From the NCBI RefSeq assembly GCF_002776525.5, contig NC_045441.1, positions 105,760,744 to 105,824,743 on the forward strand: a stretch of 64,000 nucleotides of DNA, in the 5' to 3' direction. This document shows, piece after piece, positions 1-11,828 of the stretch; the stretch's first letter is position 1; each line of letters opens with the position of its first letter. Made by a program: the position numbers and the translations under genes. The notes under the pieces are model-generated. The model had not been told where the DNA came from and did not search any database. It saw nothing but the letters and a program-made list of their open reading frames with translations. The stretch is from Piliocolobus tephrosceles (lineage: Eukaryota > Chordata > Mammalia > Primates > Cercopithecidae).

Positions 1-194
1 TTTTCTCTGTGTGCCAGCACACCTTTGTCTCTTCCTGTTCTTTTAAGGAAACCAGTCCTCTTGGATTAGGGCCCTACCCAATGATCTTATTTATACTTCA
101 TTACCTCTTTAAAGGCTTCACCTCTAAATACAGTTACATTGGGGATTAGGGCTTCAATATATAACTTTTGGAGGACACAATTCAGTCCAAAACA
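1..194 (-). mobile_element. MLT1-type MaLR LTR, 3' part cut by window edge
   Basis: Read on the minus strand this begins at 194 with TGTT, followed by the MLT1-style 5' portion (GACTGAATTGTGTCC, then CCCTAATCCCCAATGT). Conserved MLT1 blocks such as the GGGCCCTA/ATCCAA stretch follow. It is a non-coding LTR fragment of an ERVL-MaLR element, and the rest lies left of the window. MLT1 assignment is fairly secure; the subfamily is not resolved. Confidence 0.75.
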
Positions 195-221
195 CTTCTC
201 ATACAGCTTCTGTTGGTAGAG

Positions 222-342
222 AACATCAATAGAAATGTAGCATGAGCAAAAAATAAACCTGTTAGTTTTGAGGCACTGAGATTTTAGGGTTGCTTGTTAA
301 TGCAGCATAACCCAGTCTACTCAGATTAATAATCATGGCTTA
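222..342 (+). mobile_element. 3' end of an old LTR-like repeat
   Basis: Contains AATAAA, then a block ending GCAGCATAACC and about 30 more bases. The same block occurs in a nearly complete copy at 1806-2215, so this is the 3' end of the same dispersed family. The polyA-signal/terminal layout resembles a MaLR or other LTR, but I cannot name the family. Confidence 0.55.
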
Positions 343-489
343 TCTTTTCTCTGAGTTGAGCAGCAACATATGGTCTTGTTTAATGGGACAGGTCTTTTGG
401 TAGGTCCTGCACTCCTATGCACCTGCATATAATCAGGTATACCACACTCCCTCAGAAAGGATGCGTGAGAATCCTTTCAGGTGAGAGGT

Positions 490-1311
490 GCCAAGTGAAA
501 TTGCATCAATGTTTAACTATTATTTATTGAGAACCCATTGTGCCAGACTCTAGAGGTACAGTGGTAAATAAGACAAAAACTCCACAACATTCCTCATAGC
601 TCAAAGGAAGAGAGATATTAAACAAATAAACACATGGATTAGTGTTTATTTTATTACAATTTAGGTAAGTGCTGACAAAATACTATATTTCATTTTTTCT
701 TTTCAATTTTAACTTCAAAGAGGGCTGTTTTCTCATAAATGAAGACTGGTATATCTAGAAATTAGGTGACAATATTCCATGGACACAGGCTGAGCTGAAA
801 GAGTGGTGTCCTAGGCAGGATGACTGAAATTGTGTCAGCTCTTTGCAGTCTGGTTGGGGAGTCATCAGCATGTAGATGATAACCGAAGTTATAGGAATGG
901 TCGAGATCACCCATGCTGGGTGAGAATAAGGTTGGGTATGAAAAAAGGGAGACCACAGCATGAGCCTGAGAACACCGACATTTCAAGAACAGGTAGAGAA
1001 TGAGGTTCATTCAAAGTGAGTGGAAACAGAACCCCTTGGGAGGTAAGAAGAAAGTTAAAAAGTAGTACTACAGAAGCCAAGTGAAGAGATCATTTTCAGG
1101 AGTAGGAGAGAGTGGACAGACCTGTCAAGGCTTCAGCAACAGAACTAAAATGCACACATGGGATTTAACAACAAAGGGGTTATTGATGACTTTAATGAAA
1201 GTGGTGAAGATAGAAACAGACCCAGTGAGTTGAGGCATGAATGGGAGTTGAAGAAATACCTGTGGGAATGTCTACAGCTCTTCTAAATTATGTGGTTTTA
1301 ATTATTTTAAG
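490..1311 (-). mobile_element. L2 LINE relic, antisense, first segment
   Basis: Starts with the antisense L2 3' end (TTTATTGAGAACCC, GTGCCAGACTCTAGAGG). It continues through diverged antisense L2 ORF2 sequence, recognisable around 855-1030 (GAGTCATCAGCATGTAGATG) and 1070-1250. The element encoded a reverse transcriptase, but no open frame survives. It resumes after the L1 piece at 1312-1480. Confidence 0.65.
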
Positions 1312-1480
1312 AGTATAATTGGATTGTTTTGACACAAAGAGGATAAATGCTTGAGGGGATGAATACCCCATTTACCCTGATGTGATTATTACCCCTTGTA
1401 TGCCTGTATCAAAATATCTTATATACCTTATAAATATATACACCTACTATGTACCCACAACAATTAAAACTCAAAATATT
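1312..1480 (+). mobile_element. L1 3' end (L1PB/L1MA type) inserted in L2
   Basis: Carries the L1 3' UTR block with GGATAAATGCTTGAGG, TACCCCATTTACC, GCCTGTATCAAAA and TATACACCTACTATGTACCC before an A-rich end. Only the last ~170 bp of L1 is present, a strongly 5'-truncated insertion. L2 homology on both sides shows it landed in an older L2. Confidence 0.8.
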
Positions 1481-1775
1481 TTTTGTGTGGCTGTAAAGGA
1501 GAGGAGTAAAGCAAAGAGTCAGTTGGGAAGAAATGAAAATGAGAAAATTAAGGGTGAGTTTTTACATTTTAAGATAGGAGAAACAAATATGAATTCTGAT
1601 GAGAAGGTGCAGGAGAACAGAGTTAAAGATGAGGGAGAGGGGATAATTCACAGAAGTGGGTACTGAGATAGTAGGAACAGAGGAGAAAAAAGGAGGTTAG
1701 TCAGGAAAGACTTCTATTGTTAGAGTAGAGAAGGCTGAGCTGATGGCTGGGGAGGAAAATTTGTAGATCTGTAGG
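1481..1775 (-). mobile_element. L2 LINE relic, antisense, second segment
   Basis: Continues the antisense L2 after the L1 insertion. The purine-rich stretch with GCTGTAAAGGAGAGG and GATAGGAGAAACAAA follows the order of reverse-complemented L2 ORF2. Degenerate and non-coding. Confidence 0.5.
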
Positions 1776-1805
1776 GGGAAAGAGAAGAAATTTACATCTG
1801 ATAGT

Positions 1806-2215
1806 GTGGTGATATTTAGTGCTATTTACCAATTCCTTCTGGTTTCTTCTTCAGGACATTTTGGGATTGCACTTCCCTCCCTTCATGGAGTGGCTATGAG
1901 ACTTACTTTGCTCATTGAAATGTGGGCAACATCTTCTAGGTTGAAGCCTTTAGAGCCGCTGGGTGATCTACCACACTCTCCTTTTTCCTTTGCCAAAATG
2001 ATTAACAGTGTTCCAAATGGTGATTTCTTGATTAGCCAGAATCTTGAGTGGGAACAGTACAGAGAAGACCCAGCTGATCCACAAAGGACATGTAGCATGA
2101 GTGGAAAATAAACCTTGATTTTGTTTTTAAGCCACCGAGATTTTAGCATTGCTTGTTAATGCAGCATAACCTAGTCTATTCTAACCATAACTGTGGCTTG
2201 TGTTTTCTCCGAGAA
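1806..2215 (+). mobile_element. LTR-like interspersed repeat, nearly complete
   Basis: About 400 bp with a recognisable old-repeat order: GAAATGTGGGCA, then GGGTGATCTACCACA, then GACATGTAGCATGAGTG, an AATAAA at 2108 and a terminal GCAGCATAACCTAGTC block. Its last ~125 bp match 222-342. Family uncertain (MaLR/LTR-like). A 101-codon open frame here is incidental. Confidence 0.5.
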
Positions 2216-3430
2216 GTCAGACAGGAAATCCTTCTAAGCTGAACTCTAGAGTAAAATTATTATTTATTTTAAAGACAATCTAGCTTATCAATCACTCTCA
2301 CCAATTTTACACAATTGGTTGAAAACAGAAAAAAATGACTGACATGTTCATTTATGTCAGGATTTTAGTTTTTTTCTCCACATAGAAGCAGTAATGACTC
2401 ACAGTTTTAACAGTACAGAATACCTTTCTTAAAATATGCAGATAGATACGCTGTGTTGAGCAGTTTTTAAAAAGTAAAGGAAAGTGCATCATTGACAAAG
2501 GAAAACTTTCTTTCTAAAAATCTACTTTAAAATATTCCCTTTTTAACTTGCCATAGGATACAAAGATAAGGGCACACTATAGAGAAATACATAAAGTGAG
2601 GGAAGAGTGTGTGGGCTCCTGAAGACATCAAGAATTGCTCTTCTACCAAAATATCAAGGCAGAGTTAGGACTTTCAGAACACAGAGGAAGAAGGTAGAAG
2701 ACCAGATTTTGATTCATGATAAAAATATGTGAAAGCTAGTGGTTTTACTAAATCTTTTAAACAGAAAACTAGTGTCCATGTTAAAACAACTCCAATACAT
2801 AGGTTCTGCAGCAGTTGTATCTCTCTCTTTCTCTCTCTCTCTTTATCAAAAGCCTAGACAGTTCTGAATACGAACCTTATAACATGATTTGCTAAGAGGC
2901 TTTTTGGGTTTTGTTTCACTTCAATTTAGCATTTAAAAAAATTCCTGAGTGAAAGGCTTTTAGAGAGGAAGAAGGAACAATTCTTTCTCCTTCAGCACAA
3001 TTTTCACTCAGAATCATGTTTGTGTTTAGTTGCTCTGTTTTTTTAAATGGATAAAAAAAGAAATTTCTTACATTCTTTTAATTTTTACTTGAGATGAAAT
3101 TCCAGGCAAATATGTTGCTACCCCCTAGGGCCTCAGTGCTGATTTGGGATGAATTTAGGTAGACTCAGAGGCCCTTTCTGAAGCTGGAATTCATAACAAA
3201 ATTCACAAAAAACCGGAGCATATAGGCAAGTAACTTCATCTGAGAAGAAATGTATTTTATTTTAATTAACTTAGAAATATCTTCTGTATCTCCAAGAATT
3301 ATGGAAAATGATGATGAACCTCAATAGAGGATGGAAATGTCAGGGTGTTGGGCTTGTGTTTCAGCGAGGCCATTGGCATTTGGCTCATCTAGCCTTTAGT
3401 GGATCTTCAGAGTATTAAAAACAGAAACAA
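2216..3430. other. No recognisable gene or repeat, apart from a CT tract
   Basis: AT-rich single-copy-looking sequence. I see no repeat signature apart from the CT tract at 2821-2844. A CCCCCTAGGG block at 3121 is only a weak CTCF-like match. Confidence 0.4.
2821..2844. repeat. (CT)n microsatellite
   Basis: Imperfect CT dinucleotide tract of about 24 bp, interrupted by a few extra T residues. Confidence 0.85.
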
Positions 3431-3755
3431 GGTCGGTGGGTTGGCTCACGCCTGTAATCCCAGCACTTTGGGAGGCCGAGATGGATGGATCACCTGAGGT
3501 CAGGAGTTTGAGTCCAGCCTAGCCAGCATGGTGAAACCTTGTCTCTACTAAAAATACAAAAATTAGGTGGGTGTGGTGGCACGTGCCTGTAGTCCCAACT
3601 ACTTGTGAGGCTGAGGCAGGAGAATGGCTTGAACTTGGGAGGCGAAGGTTGTAGTGAGCCGAGATCGTGCCATTGCACTTCAGCCTGGGCACCAGAGTGA
3701 GACTCTGTCTCAAAAAAAAAAAAAAACCAAAAAAAAACAACAAAAAAAAGCCACC
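3431..3755 (+). mobile_element. Alu SINE, S-type
   Basis: Full-length plus-strand Alu: left monomer (GCTCACGCCTGTAATCCCAG), A/B box region, right monomer (GAGGCTGAGGCAGGAGAATG), and a tail of A runs broken by CC and C. GGTCAGGAGTTTGAG is S-type rather than Y-type. A possible imperfect target-site duplication is ACAGAAACAA at 3421-3430 versus ACAGAAAAAA at 3756-3765. Confidence 0.95.
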
Positions 3756-5212
3756 ACAGAAAAAAATAAATGAATCAACAAGCAATAGAAAACACAGCTC
3801 CAAATATCTTAAACAATATGGAAAGTTGTTGACCCCCCATATCTGTAGGTCTAGAGGTACTATGGACTTGAGAATTGCTCCACTCTGCTTTTCCCCATAC
3901 ATTTGGTTCACCCTCAGGCTGTAAGCAAGATGATAGCCTCATTTCTCACCATTATGATCAGCCAGGAAAACGTCCCAAAGAAGAGGATATACTGCTGTAC
4001 CTTGGTCATGTGACACCCTGAATCAATAATCGAAGCTAGGAAAGTGGAATGGTCTGTGTGGTTTGAGCAATACAGAGCAACTCCAGGACTGAGGCATTTA
4101 CGATCTTTGTGAAAGGGCTACCTGACAGAAAGGAGGAAGGAGTGTACGGAGATTGGTTGTAGTCAGGCAACAACAGCATCTGTAACACTGGTTTGTATAA
4201 TTAATGTAGCCTCATTTCTCTGCCCATTGTAAATTTTACTACAGGGAATTTAAAGTGTTATTTTAGCAGGTGAATTCTGATAGAGAGTCAAGTCAGTGAT
4301 ATAATTGGGGTCTCTCAGAGAGCTAATATATATGAGTATAAATGTGCTTAATTTTATTACTAAGGGCCACATTCCTCAGTCCTCCCTTCTGTAAAGAAAG
4401 TTACAAAGCACTCAAAGTTATTTGCTGCAAAGGGGACTTTTATAAGTAGTTAATAACGTTTCATTTCAGAGTCTGCACTGCAGGGCATTTGGTTATAAGG
4501 AGATCTTCACATTAATCCAAAACTCTTTCTTGGCTTTCTAACTGTCATTAAAAGCATCTCTTCATTGGTGCATTTACCTCCATTGATAGTGATCTTGCTC
4601 CATCCATCTATGGACCTACTGGTGTCTCATTGTGGAAAGCAAAGGCTGTGGAGAATGCAGTGCAATCTCTCTTTCCCTTTTGTAACCATTCTCATATACA
4701 CACAATGCTTTTTCTTATTGGGAATGAATGAATTAAAAGCATTACAAGACCATTGGGTCTATTTTATTTGAGGCATAGCTATGTTGCCTTGTCCTTTTTC
4801 TATTGTTTTCGCTAAGGCCACCCTTTTTACACCCGCCAAGACTTGACATTTGTATAATTCACCTGGGATATAATGTCCCTGGCATGTATGGGAAGTCCAT
4901 GTGCATCACACACATCTTGATCATTGTTTCACATCTTCTCAGTCTTACCTCGGATTCTAGCCATGGTCATGGAGAACAATTCTGCACAGATGTTCATCTT
5001 TACCTTGCCAGAGTCTCTTTACTAGCCTGAATTTTGCATCTCTTGCTTTCTGCTTTGGAGCTTCTGAGTCCATGGTGCAGACACCTGGGGATCCACTTGG
5101 CATTCATTCATGTGGGGGAGAATTAATGCCCCTACTAAGCAGTTTTAGGATTCATTCTAAACAACTCCTTAAAGCTTCTGGCAGAATTTAGCATCAGTTG
5201 CTGGAGTATTGG
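3756..5212. other. No gene; possible old repeat at 3830-4190
   Basis: Intergenic sequence with moderate GC at 3830-4190, which reads like a diverged dispersed repeat (GTCATGTGACACCC, GTGTGGTTTGAGC) that I cannot assign. The remainder to 5212 shows nothing recognisable. Confidence 0.3.
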
Positions 5213-5641
5213 TGATATAGTTTGGATGTTTATCCCCTCCAAATCTCGTGTTGAAATGTGATCCCCAGTGTTTGAGTCGGGGTCTAGTGGGAGGTGTGTG
5301 GGTCATGGGGGCAGATCCCTCGTGAATAGTTTGGTTTTCTCCCCATGGTAATAGGTGAATTCTTACCCTTAATAGAGTGAATTCACATGACAGCACATTG
5401 TTAAAAAAGCCTGGAGCTTCCTCCCTCTTTCTTTTGCTCTATCCCTTGACATGTGACACACCTGCTTCCCCTTCAGCTTCTGCCATGAATAAAAGCTTCC
5501 TGAGACCCTCATCAGAAGCAGATGCTGGTGCCGTGCTTTTTGTACAGCCTGCAGAACTGTGAGCCAGAAATAAATCTCTTTTCTTTATAAATTACCGAGT
5601 CTCAAGTATTCTTTTATAGCAACACAAAACAGACTAATATA
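5213..5641 (+). mobile_element. Solo MaLR LTR, MSTB-like
   Basis: Near full-length LTR starting TGATATAGTTTGGATGTTT. It carries GTGATCCCCAGTGTT, GGGTCATGGGGGC, GCAGATGCTGGTGCC, TGTACAGCCTGCAGAAC, AATAAA and the end block AGACTAATATA. No internal sequence adjoins it, so it is a solo LTR. Flanks ATTGG and GCTGG may be a decayed 5-bp duplication. Confidence 0.88.
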
Positions 5642-5689
5642 GCTGGCCAACTCAATAAAACATTTTAAAAAATAGATTAAAAATTGGGG

Positions 5690-6060
5690 CATAAGTTATA
5701 GAAAAGCTTATACATCTTAAATATGCAGCTTTATGAATTTTTACATATATATACATCCATCCATATAGCCACCACCAAGATCAAGGTATATACTATTTTG
5801 AGCACCTCACAAGTCTACCTTGTGCCCTCTTTGTTTTTGAATTTTATATATACTGCTTTGGAACTGATTTCCTGCATTTAATATTATTCTGGAGGGTCCA
5901 CTTATATTGTTGCAAGTGTTAGTGGCTGTTTTTTTCACCGTTGTGCAGTATTCCAAATTTAACCACCCACAAATCGTTCTTATATTGGTTTTCCCTTCTT
6001 TCCCATTTTGATCTCTCTGGATCTTCATTCCATTTCATTGGAATTATATTCCAAATACAC
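5690..6060 (-). mobile_element. Old L1M/HAL1-type 3' region, antisense
   Basis: Shows the antisense order of ancient L1 ORF2 C-terminal sequence: TTTATGAATTTTTACA, ATAGCCACCACCAAGATCAAG, then a GCAGTATTCC-like block. Divergence is high and the end is ill-defined. Confidence 0.5.
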
Positions 6061-7444
6061 TATCTGCAACCATTTCTCCTGCTTTCCCCACATCCCTCTT
6101 CCAGGTCCCTAGTGCTCCAGGTTTATTGTTGAGAGTTAGGAGATAGTCATTCTCTAATTTAGCTCGGCTCCTTACTTGATATTTGACCCTAAAAAAGCCA
6201 TTTCCTCACTGAAGGGTTCAAGTTTCCTCAGCCATAATATATGAGGATCTTTGAGATGCATTCTAGTCTCAAATTTCTGAAATTCAGAACAGAAATTTGT
6301 AAGGGTTTTTTTTTGAGGGGAGAGATGATACTCAACAAACAGAAATAAATGGTGGAATTTCATGCACAAGAAACCATAGGTGAGGGGTAATGTTTTTATA
6401 TAGATACGTTCTTGGTGCTCTAAAATCTCACCATCTTAGTGGTTGTCAACCTTGTGTCTTCTCCTGAGCTGAGGCAGACTCATCTTCTGCAAAGCAGTCA
6501 CTGGAAGGAGGTCAGCACTTCAGAATGAGGGGCAGCTTGGAAGGAGGCAAGGATCCTGGAGTGGAAGAGCAGTGAAAAAGTTACAGGAAATGCAACTGTT
6601 TTGTTTCATAGCCACTCTTTTCTCAGGACAACTGAAACTATGAACCATTTCTGAGATGATTTCTGTGGCAAAAATATATCTGAAATAAGACATACATTTT
6701 ATGAGGGTGGCTTATAATAAAATTCACCTGAGATTGTGGGAGAAAGAAACTCTGATGCGTGACCACACCTTCCCACTCATTCTATAATATTTATTTCACA
6801 TTAGATCACCTAAACCTTTTCTGAGTAACTATCATAAATTGCACAGCCATTATGGTAATTGATTTCATATTTCACTTGTGGATGTCACCAAGTTTTGTCT
6901 TTACTCCGTGATATTGTTTCCATGGTAACTAATGCATTTTAAATGATAAGAAACATGGAAAGTAGAAAAGATCAATTAGTAATATATAATGCCAATTGAC
7001 ATATAAATGTTTGAGATTTATACCTGAAACATTTGAAAAAAGGTGAAGCACAATTTTTCGAAAGTAAACAAAATAATCTAACAATTATGGTTAGATATTG
7101 GTGAATAGTGCATCTACTGGTGTTAAATAGATCTATACTGTGTTGCACATATCATTTGGCCATGCCAAACTTTAGACCTTTATGTAAATGAACAAGTGTG
7201 AGTTAATCATGCAATCATCCTTACTAAATTATGTATTATAGTACCTAGATCCCTCCTGCCCCTCTTGTCTAATCTTTCTGTCATTTCATTCTTTATTGGC
7301 ATTTTTTATCATAAGGGAAGGAAGAGAAGGTAATATTAAAATGATTATATTTTGCTTCTCAACAGCTCTGTCTTTGAGAGCACATTAATTACTTCATTCA
7401 TTTGCTGAGCATATTCCAAAAACTAATGCCCTTTGCTGTTCCTC
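6061..7444. other. No recognisable gene or repeat
   Basis: Single-copy-looking AT-rich DNA. I find no open frame with coding character and no repeat family I can name. Confidence 0.4.
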
Positions 7445-7868
7445 AATCAGGCAAAGCACTTTCCTGCTTAAGAACTTGTGGGCTCAATGTTCCTTTTGTC
7501 TGGAAAGCTCTCCCCCAGACAGCTTCATGTATTACTCATAATTTCTTTAATGTCTTTGCTCAAATGTCACCTTCTTAGAGAGAGCTTCTCTGCTAGCCTT
7601 TATAAACAGTAACCCTTACTGCCAACCTGCATACTCTCTGCCTTAACTACTTTATACTCCGCATTTCTTATCACCATCTAACAAAGCACACATTAATGAA
7701 TGAATTAATTCACTCATTCATTCCACATCTTCCCACTAAAATAAGACCCATGAGACTTACGTACAGAGAATTTGCCTGCTGTCTACTCACTGGTATATTT
7801 TAGTTTTAGAATAATAGTACCTGGTGTTTAATAGGAGTGTGATAACTATTTTTTGAATGGCTAAATGA
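7445..7868 (+). mobile_element. L2 LINE 3' end, sense
   Basis: Sense L2 C-terminal and 3' UTR: CTGGAAAGCTCTCCCCCAG, TGCTCAAATGTCACCTTCTTAG, TTATCACCATCTAACA, and a weak terminal TTTTTTGAATGGCTAAATGA. Degenerate. It abuts an antisense L2 immediately downstream. Confidence 0.75.
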
Positions 7869-7874
7869 ATTTAG

Positions 7875-8130
7875 AGTGAACAAGACGGACTCTGTTCCTA
7901 CCTTCAGGGATCTCATATTCTGGGGATCAATAGTTAATAGACAAGCTTCTGAACAAAAAATTATAATAAAAGTTATATTTAACAAAATTACAATGGAAAG
8001 TATATACCATAGTCAATCCAATCTGCTGGGTGTCAGAGAAGATTTGTTGGGAGATTGGCATTAAGCTGAGGCCAGAGGAAGAGTAAGAACAGTAATGGAG
8101 TGCTCCAGGAAATGGAATAAACTGTCAGAT
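7875..8130 (-). mobile_element. L2 LINE 3' end, antisense
   Basis: Begins GAACAAGACGGACTCTGTTC and continues with antisense L2 blocks, including AAGCTGAGGCCAGAGGAAGAG. Together with 7445-7868 it makes a tail-to-tail pair of L2 fragments. Confidence 0.6.
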
Positions 8131-8849
8131 TGGATGGACCAAGAAGCACATTGCTATGCAATTCTGTTTAGAGCAGAATATAATTTCTGCCATATTTTAT
8201 GTGACTAGTTCAATGTTTAACAAACTAACTCTGCATGTTCTTAGGTGAAGTGTGCCCTCTCCAGTTACTTCCACATTTCCCCACTGCTGATTATATTATG
8301 CTCCCCAGGATCTACATATTAAATTTACCTTCCTGGCTTTCTGGACCCTACAGGTATGTGAGTGAGCAACCTCTGGTTTAGAGCATTCTGAGGCATCAGA
8401 GATTTCCTGGAATTTTCCCTTTGGGAAGCGTGTATGCTCAGCCTGGTCTCCTGAAAGCCTTAGTGTGGATCAAAATAATTGATCTACTACTATTATTTTG
8501 TGGTTTCAAGATATATCAGATAAGGAGTCACATTTTGGACTTTTAAATAATTCAGAGTAATTTTGTTTTTCAGTGAATGCTGTATTTGTAGGAGGTGGAA
8601 ATATGCATCAAAATGACAAAACAATGTTCTTCAGAAAATGTGACTCTTTAAATGATCGTATGTGCAAAGGGATTATATTTTCTTCCCTCTTAATTCCTGG
8701 GTGTGGAGAATGCAGAGGTGGGGGGGAGCAAGGCTTGTGATATACCTCATACCAGCACTCTATGCTCACCTTCATCAGACCCTGGCCTTGCAGTTCCCAA
8801 TCACACATACTTCTTTTTTGTGGGTAGTTGGGCTACATGGTCTGGAAGT
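8131..8849. other. No recognisable gene or repeat
   Basis: Single-copy-looking sequence between L2 and MIR. Short overlapping open frames at 8608-8973 lack any recognisable domain. Confidence 0.35.
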
Positions 8850-9110
8850 CAGGACTGGAGTACAGACCCTGGAGCCAGACTCCTGGGACTTGAAGTCTGG
8901 CTTCTCCAGTCACCAGCTGTATAACTATGGGAAGTTACTAAACTTCTCATTGCTTTATTTCCCTCCTCTATAAAATGGGACTACAATAGTGCCTCTTCTG
9001 TGGTTTGTTATGACGATTAAATAAGTTAATTTATGTAAAGCCCTTAGAACAGTGTTCAGTATTCAGCAATTTCACAATAAATTTTAAGCACAGTAACTAT
9101 TATAATTATT
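8850..9110 (+). mobile_element. MIR SINE, nearly full length
   Basis: Shows the MIR order: CTGGAGCCAGACTCCTGGG, ACCAGCTGTATAACTATGGG, CTCTATAAAATGGGAC, a GATTAAATAAGTTAAT block, GCCCTTAGAACAGTG and a terminal run of ACTATTATAATTATT. An ancient tRNA-derived SINE. Confidence 0.9.
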
Positions 9111-9904
9111 ATAGAGTATCCAATAAAATCCTAGAAGACATGAAACTTTTCTGGACAAAAGATACAGGGTACTGATTGTTCCTGTTGCTCTCAGGAAGAA
9201 GATAAATATAGAACAATAATCTAATGACTGACAAATAAAAACATTATTAAAGCTGATGTTATTTAACTTAATAAAATGGCTGTCAGTTTATGAAATCTGA
9301 TAGAGAAAACATGACATTTTTCAATATGCTAATGGAAAAATTTTTGCAGAATTTGTCTTAAGATTTTATAAGTAACTTCTTTTCGACAAAAATATCTAGC
9401 AGCCCAAAAATACTTCACAGAAGCAATTTGGTTATAACCTTAAATGGAGAATCCCAAAGTTAAGTAATGTATTTGTGTACAAAGTTCTCAAATACGCTTC
9501 ATAAAGATTGGGTTGCTAGAGTCTTGACTGTCCTACTTACTGAGCTCTGGTAGCATCGAATTGTGCGATAGGGCTCTTTGGCTGTGGCTTCTCCTTCTTA
9601 GCATATAGCATTTCACCCCACACACAACATAAACAGTGTTCACAGGTATACACTCTCTGCTTCAGGTCTCAGGGTATGGGATTTTAGAACAAAGGCTTCA
9701 TGTATATGTGTCAATGCAGACATGGAACCTAAAGATTATGGCTACTACTTCTTAGACTGTGGTTTTAGTTTCATATCTAGAAAATGCCAAGTCAGGATTT
9801 GAATTTTAAATCCAGACTCTAAAATTTTTTTTTCAGAACTGCTGATAAAGGAGGAGAAAAGAGTAGTTAAAACACTTAAAAGGTGAAATTAATATGCATT
9901 TGTA
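9111..9904. other. No recognisable gene or repeat
   Basis: AT-rich single-copy-looking sequence; nothing identifiable. Confidence 0.35.
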
Positions 9905-10740
9905 AAAAAATCAGACAATACAAACATGAGCTGTTCCTTCACTCTCACCCAGTCTCACTCTTCAGAAGGAACCTATCTTAATGATCATAAATATCCTTCT
10001 AGATTTTTCTAAGCGTAAACAAACACATGTACATATACGCTTGTTGGTTTCTATTTATCACTAAAATGAAATTATGCTATGCACTTACAACTTGGTTTCC
10101 ATTTACTTAAAGTTACATGTTGAATAACATTCCATGTCAGTACACATAATTTAACCTCATTCCTTTTAATTGCTATTTAGTATTACATGATTTGTGCAAT
10201 AATTTATTCAGTCATCTCCCTTTTTGTAAATCACAATTCAGATTATTTCAAATTTTGCTATTAGAAACAAAGCTCAAATGAACATTCTTATCTGAGAGTT
10301 GGTATAAATATTTCTAAAATTGAATTACTGGGTACATGACATATGAATTTAAAATTTTGAGACATATTGCTGAAGTCTCTTCCTAAACATCATCTTGATT
10401 GTTTGTTTCTACTATCATATATGTAATTCTGTTCTTGCCACATTTTTATCATCTGGACATTATCAATCTTGAAAATGTTTTCAGAACAACAGGTGATCCA
10501 TGGCATGTTACTGGTTAAAGTTACATCTATTTCACTATTAATGAAGTGAACCTTTTTTCTTTTGAGAGTTGTTGGTTTATATCTTCCCTTCACATTTCTT
10601 TTTACCTGTTCTTATGGTAATCTAAAAGCATCTTATATATTTGTATTTATCAGTTAAGCATGCAAGTCTTTTTTCATAATCTGTCAGTTGAAGAATAATT
10701 TAACTTCTTATGGCTTTCTGAGTACATTGTCTCATGAGTG
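9905..10740 (-). mobile_element. Ancient L1M (L1ME-like) ORF2 end/3' region, antisense
   Basis: Follows antisense L1M order: CTTCTAGATTTTTCTAAGC, CATTCCATGTCAGTACA, TAATTTATTCAGTC, GAATTACTGGGTA, CATTATCAATCTTGAAAATG and CATCTTATATATTTG. Highly diverged, no open frame. It is one of several ancient L1 relics in the window. Confidence 0.7.
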
Positions 10741-11828
10741 TGTTACTAAGTAGTAAAAGAACAAAATTCAGCAGCAGGCTAAGAAGGAGGAGAAATACAC
10801 AATGTAGATAACCCATACATTGTACAACAAATTTTAAATAGACACAACTTGATTGTGTCTATTTAACACCAAATTATCTGGCCAGCTTAACTAATTTAGT
10901 AAAATATGAGATAATAATCACAAGGCATAATTTTTTTTACTTAACTGGAATGAGAACTCTTAAGGTTAGGGGCAGTGTCCTTATCCTGTTTGTATTATTA
11001 ACAATTAGCAAAGTATTTGTGAAATTTGTTGAATAAAAAGAAAACCAGGCAAATCAATGGACTTTTGTTAAAAAAAACATAGCAATTCATTCTTTTAATG
11101 ATTTTTGAACATCAGTAGCTGATATCATACTCATGCAACAAATACGGTATTTTAGTCCTGTAGTAATTCTTACGTGGATGAATTTTGCTGTTTTTGCCAG
11201 TTTTAATGAGGATATTTTCCCACATGATTTGTGATGTAAGCTTATAAATTATCTAAGTATAACTGACTACTTTACTACCAGTATCTCACATTAATATTTA
11301 GAGTTGTCATTTAAAAATCATTAGATTCTAAATGCAAACATTCACATGGAATTCGAGGTAACTTCTTACCAAATGGACAGAGCTCTCTTATTGACCTATT
11401 TTCTTCCTCTTGAGAAACTTTGATATAGAGAAATGACCATTCAAGTGCCTAAGGAATGTCATGAAGGCATTACCATACTAGAGAAAGCCCCATTTCCTTA
11501 AAAAGTAGGCAATTTTGCTATTCCAGGGTTCACTTTCACTTTCAGTTGCTTTCACCTTATGACGCCCGACACGTCCTCAAAGGATGTTAGTGACTATCCT
11601 TGAAACTGGAATTTATAGACTGGTTTCTCTTTTTAATTTTTTTTTAGAAAGGGCACTAGAAAAGCCTATAGTAAGCTAGTTTAATTGTTGAAAATTTAGA
11701 AAGGTTGTGGGATTCACATTAACCACTTCAAAAGTAAAGTCAGGTAGACACAACTGTGCTATTATTTCCATGACATTGAGCTTAGCTCATAAATGCCTGA
11801 AAGGGAAATAATTTATTCTGTTCCTTCA
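10741..11828. other. No gene; contains an IRF-like motif
   Basis: Single-copy-looking DNA. The only item picked out is the interferon-regulatory-factor-like motif at 11529-11543. Confidence 0.35.
11529..11543 (-). promoter_or_regulatory. IRF/ISRE-like motif cluster
   Basis: On the minus strand this reads GAAAGTGAAAGTGAA, an excellent match to tandem IRF half-sites (GAAANNGAAANN). A third related half-site (TTTCACC on plus) follows at 11550-11556. There is no promoter nearby, so function is only a hypothesis. Confidence 0.3.

Noticed and set aside
3117..3131. CTCF-like match on the minus strand
   Set aside because: Three or more departures from the core, including the key C; too weak.
3519..3911. 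130-codon open frame, minus strand
   Set aside because: Antisense Alu translation plus its tail, the usual Alu-derived pattern.
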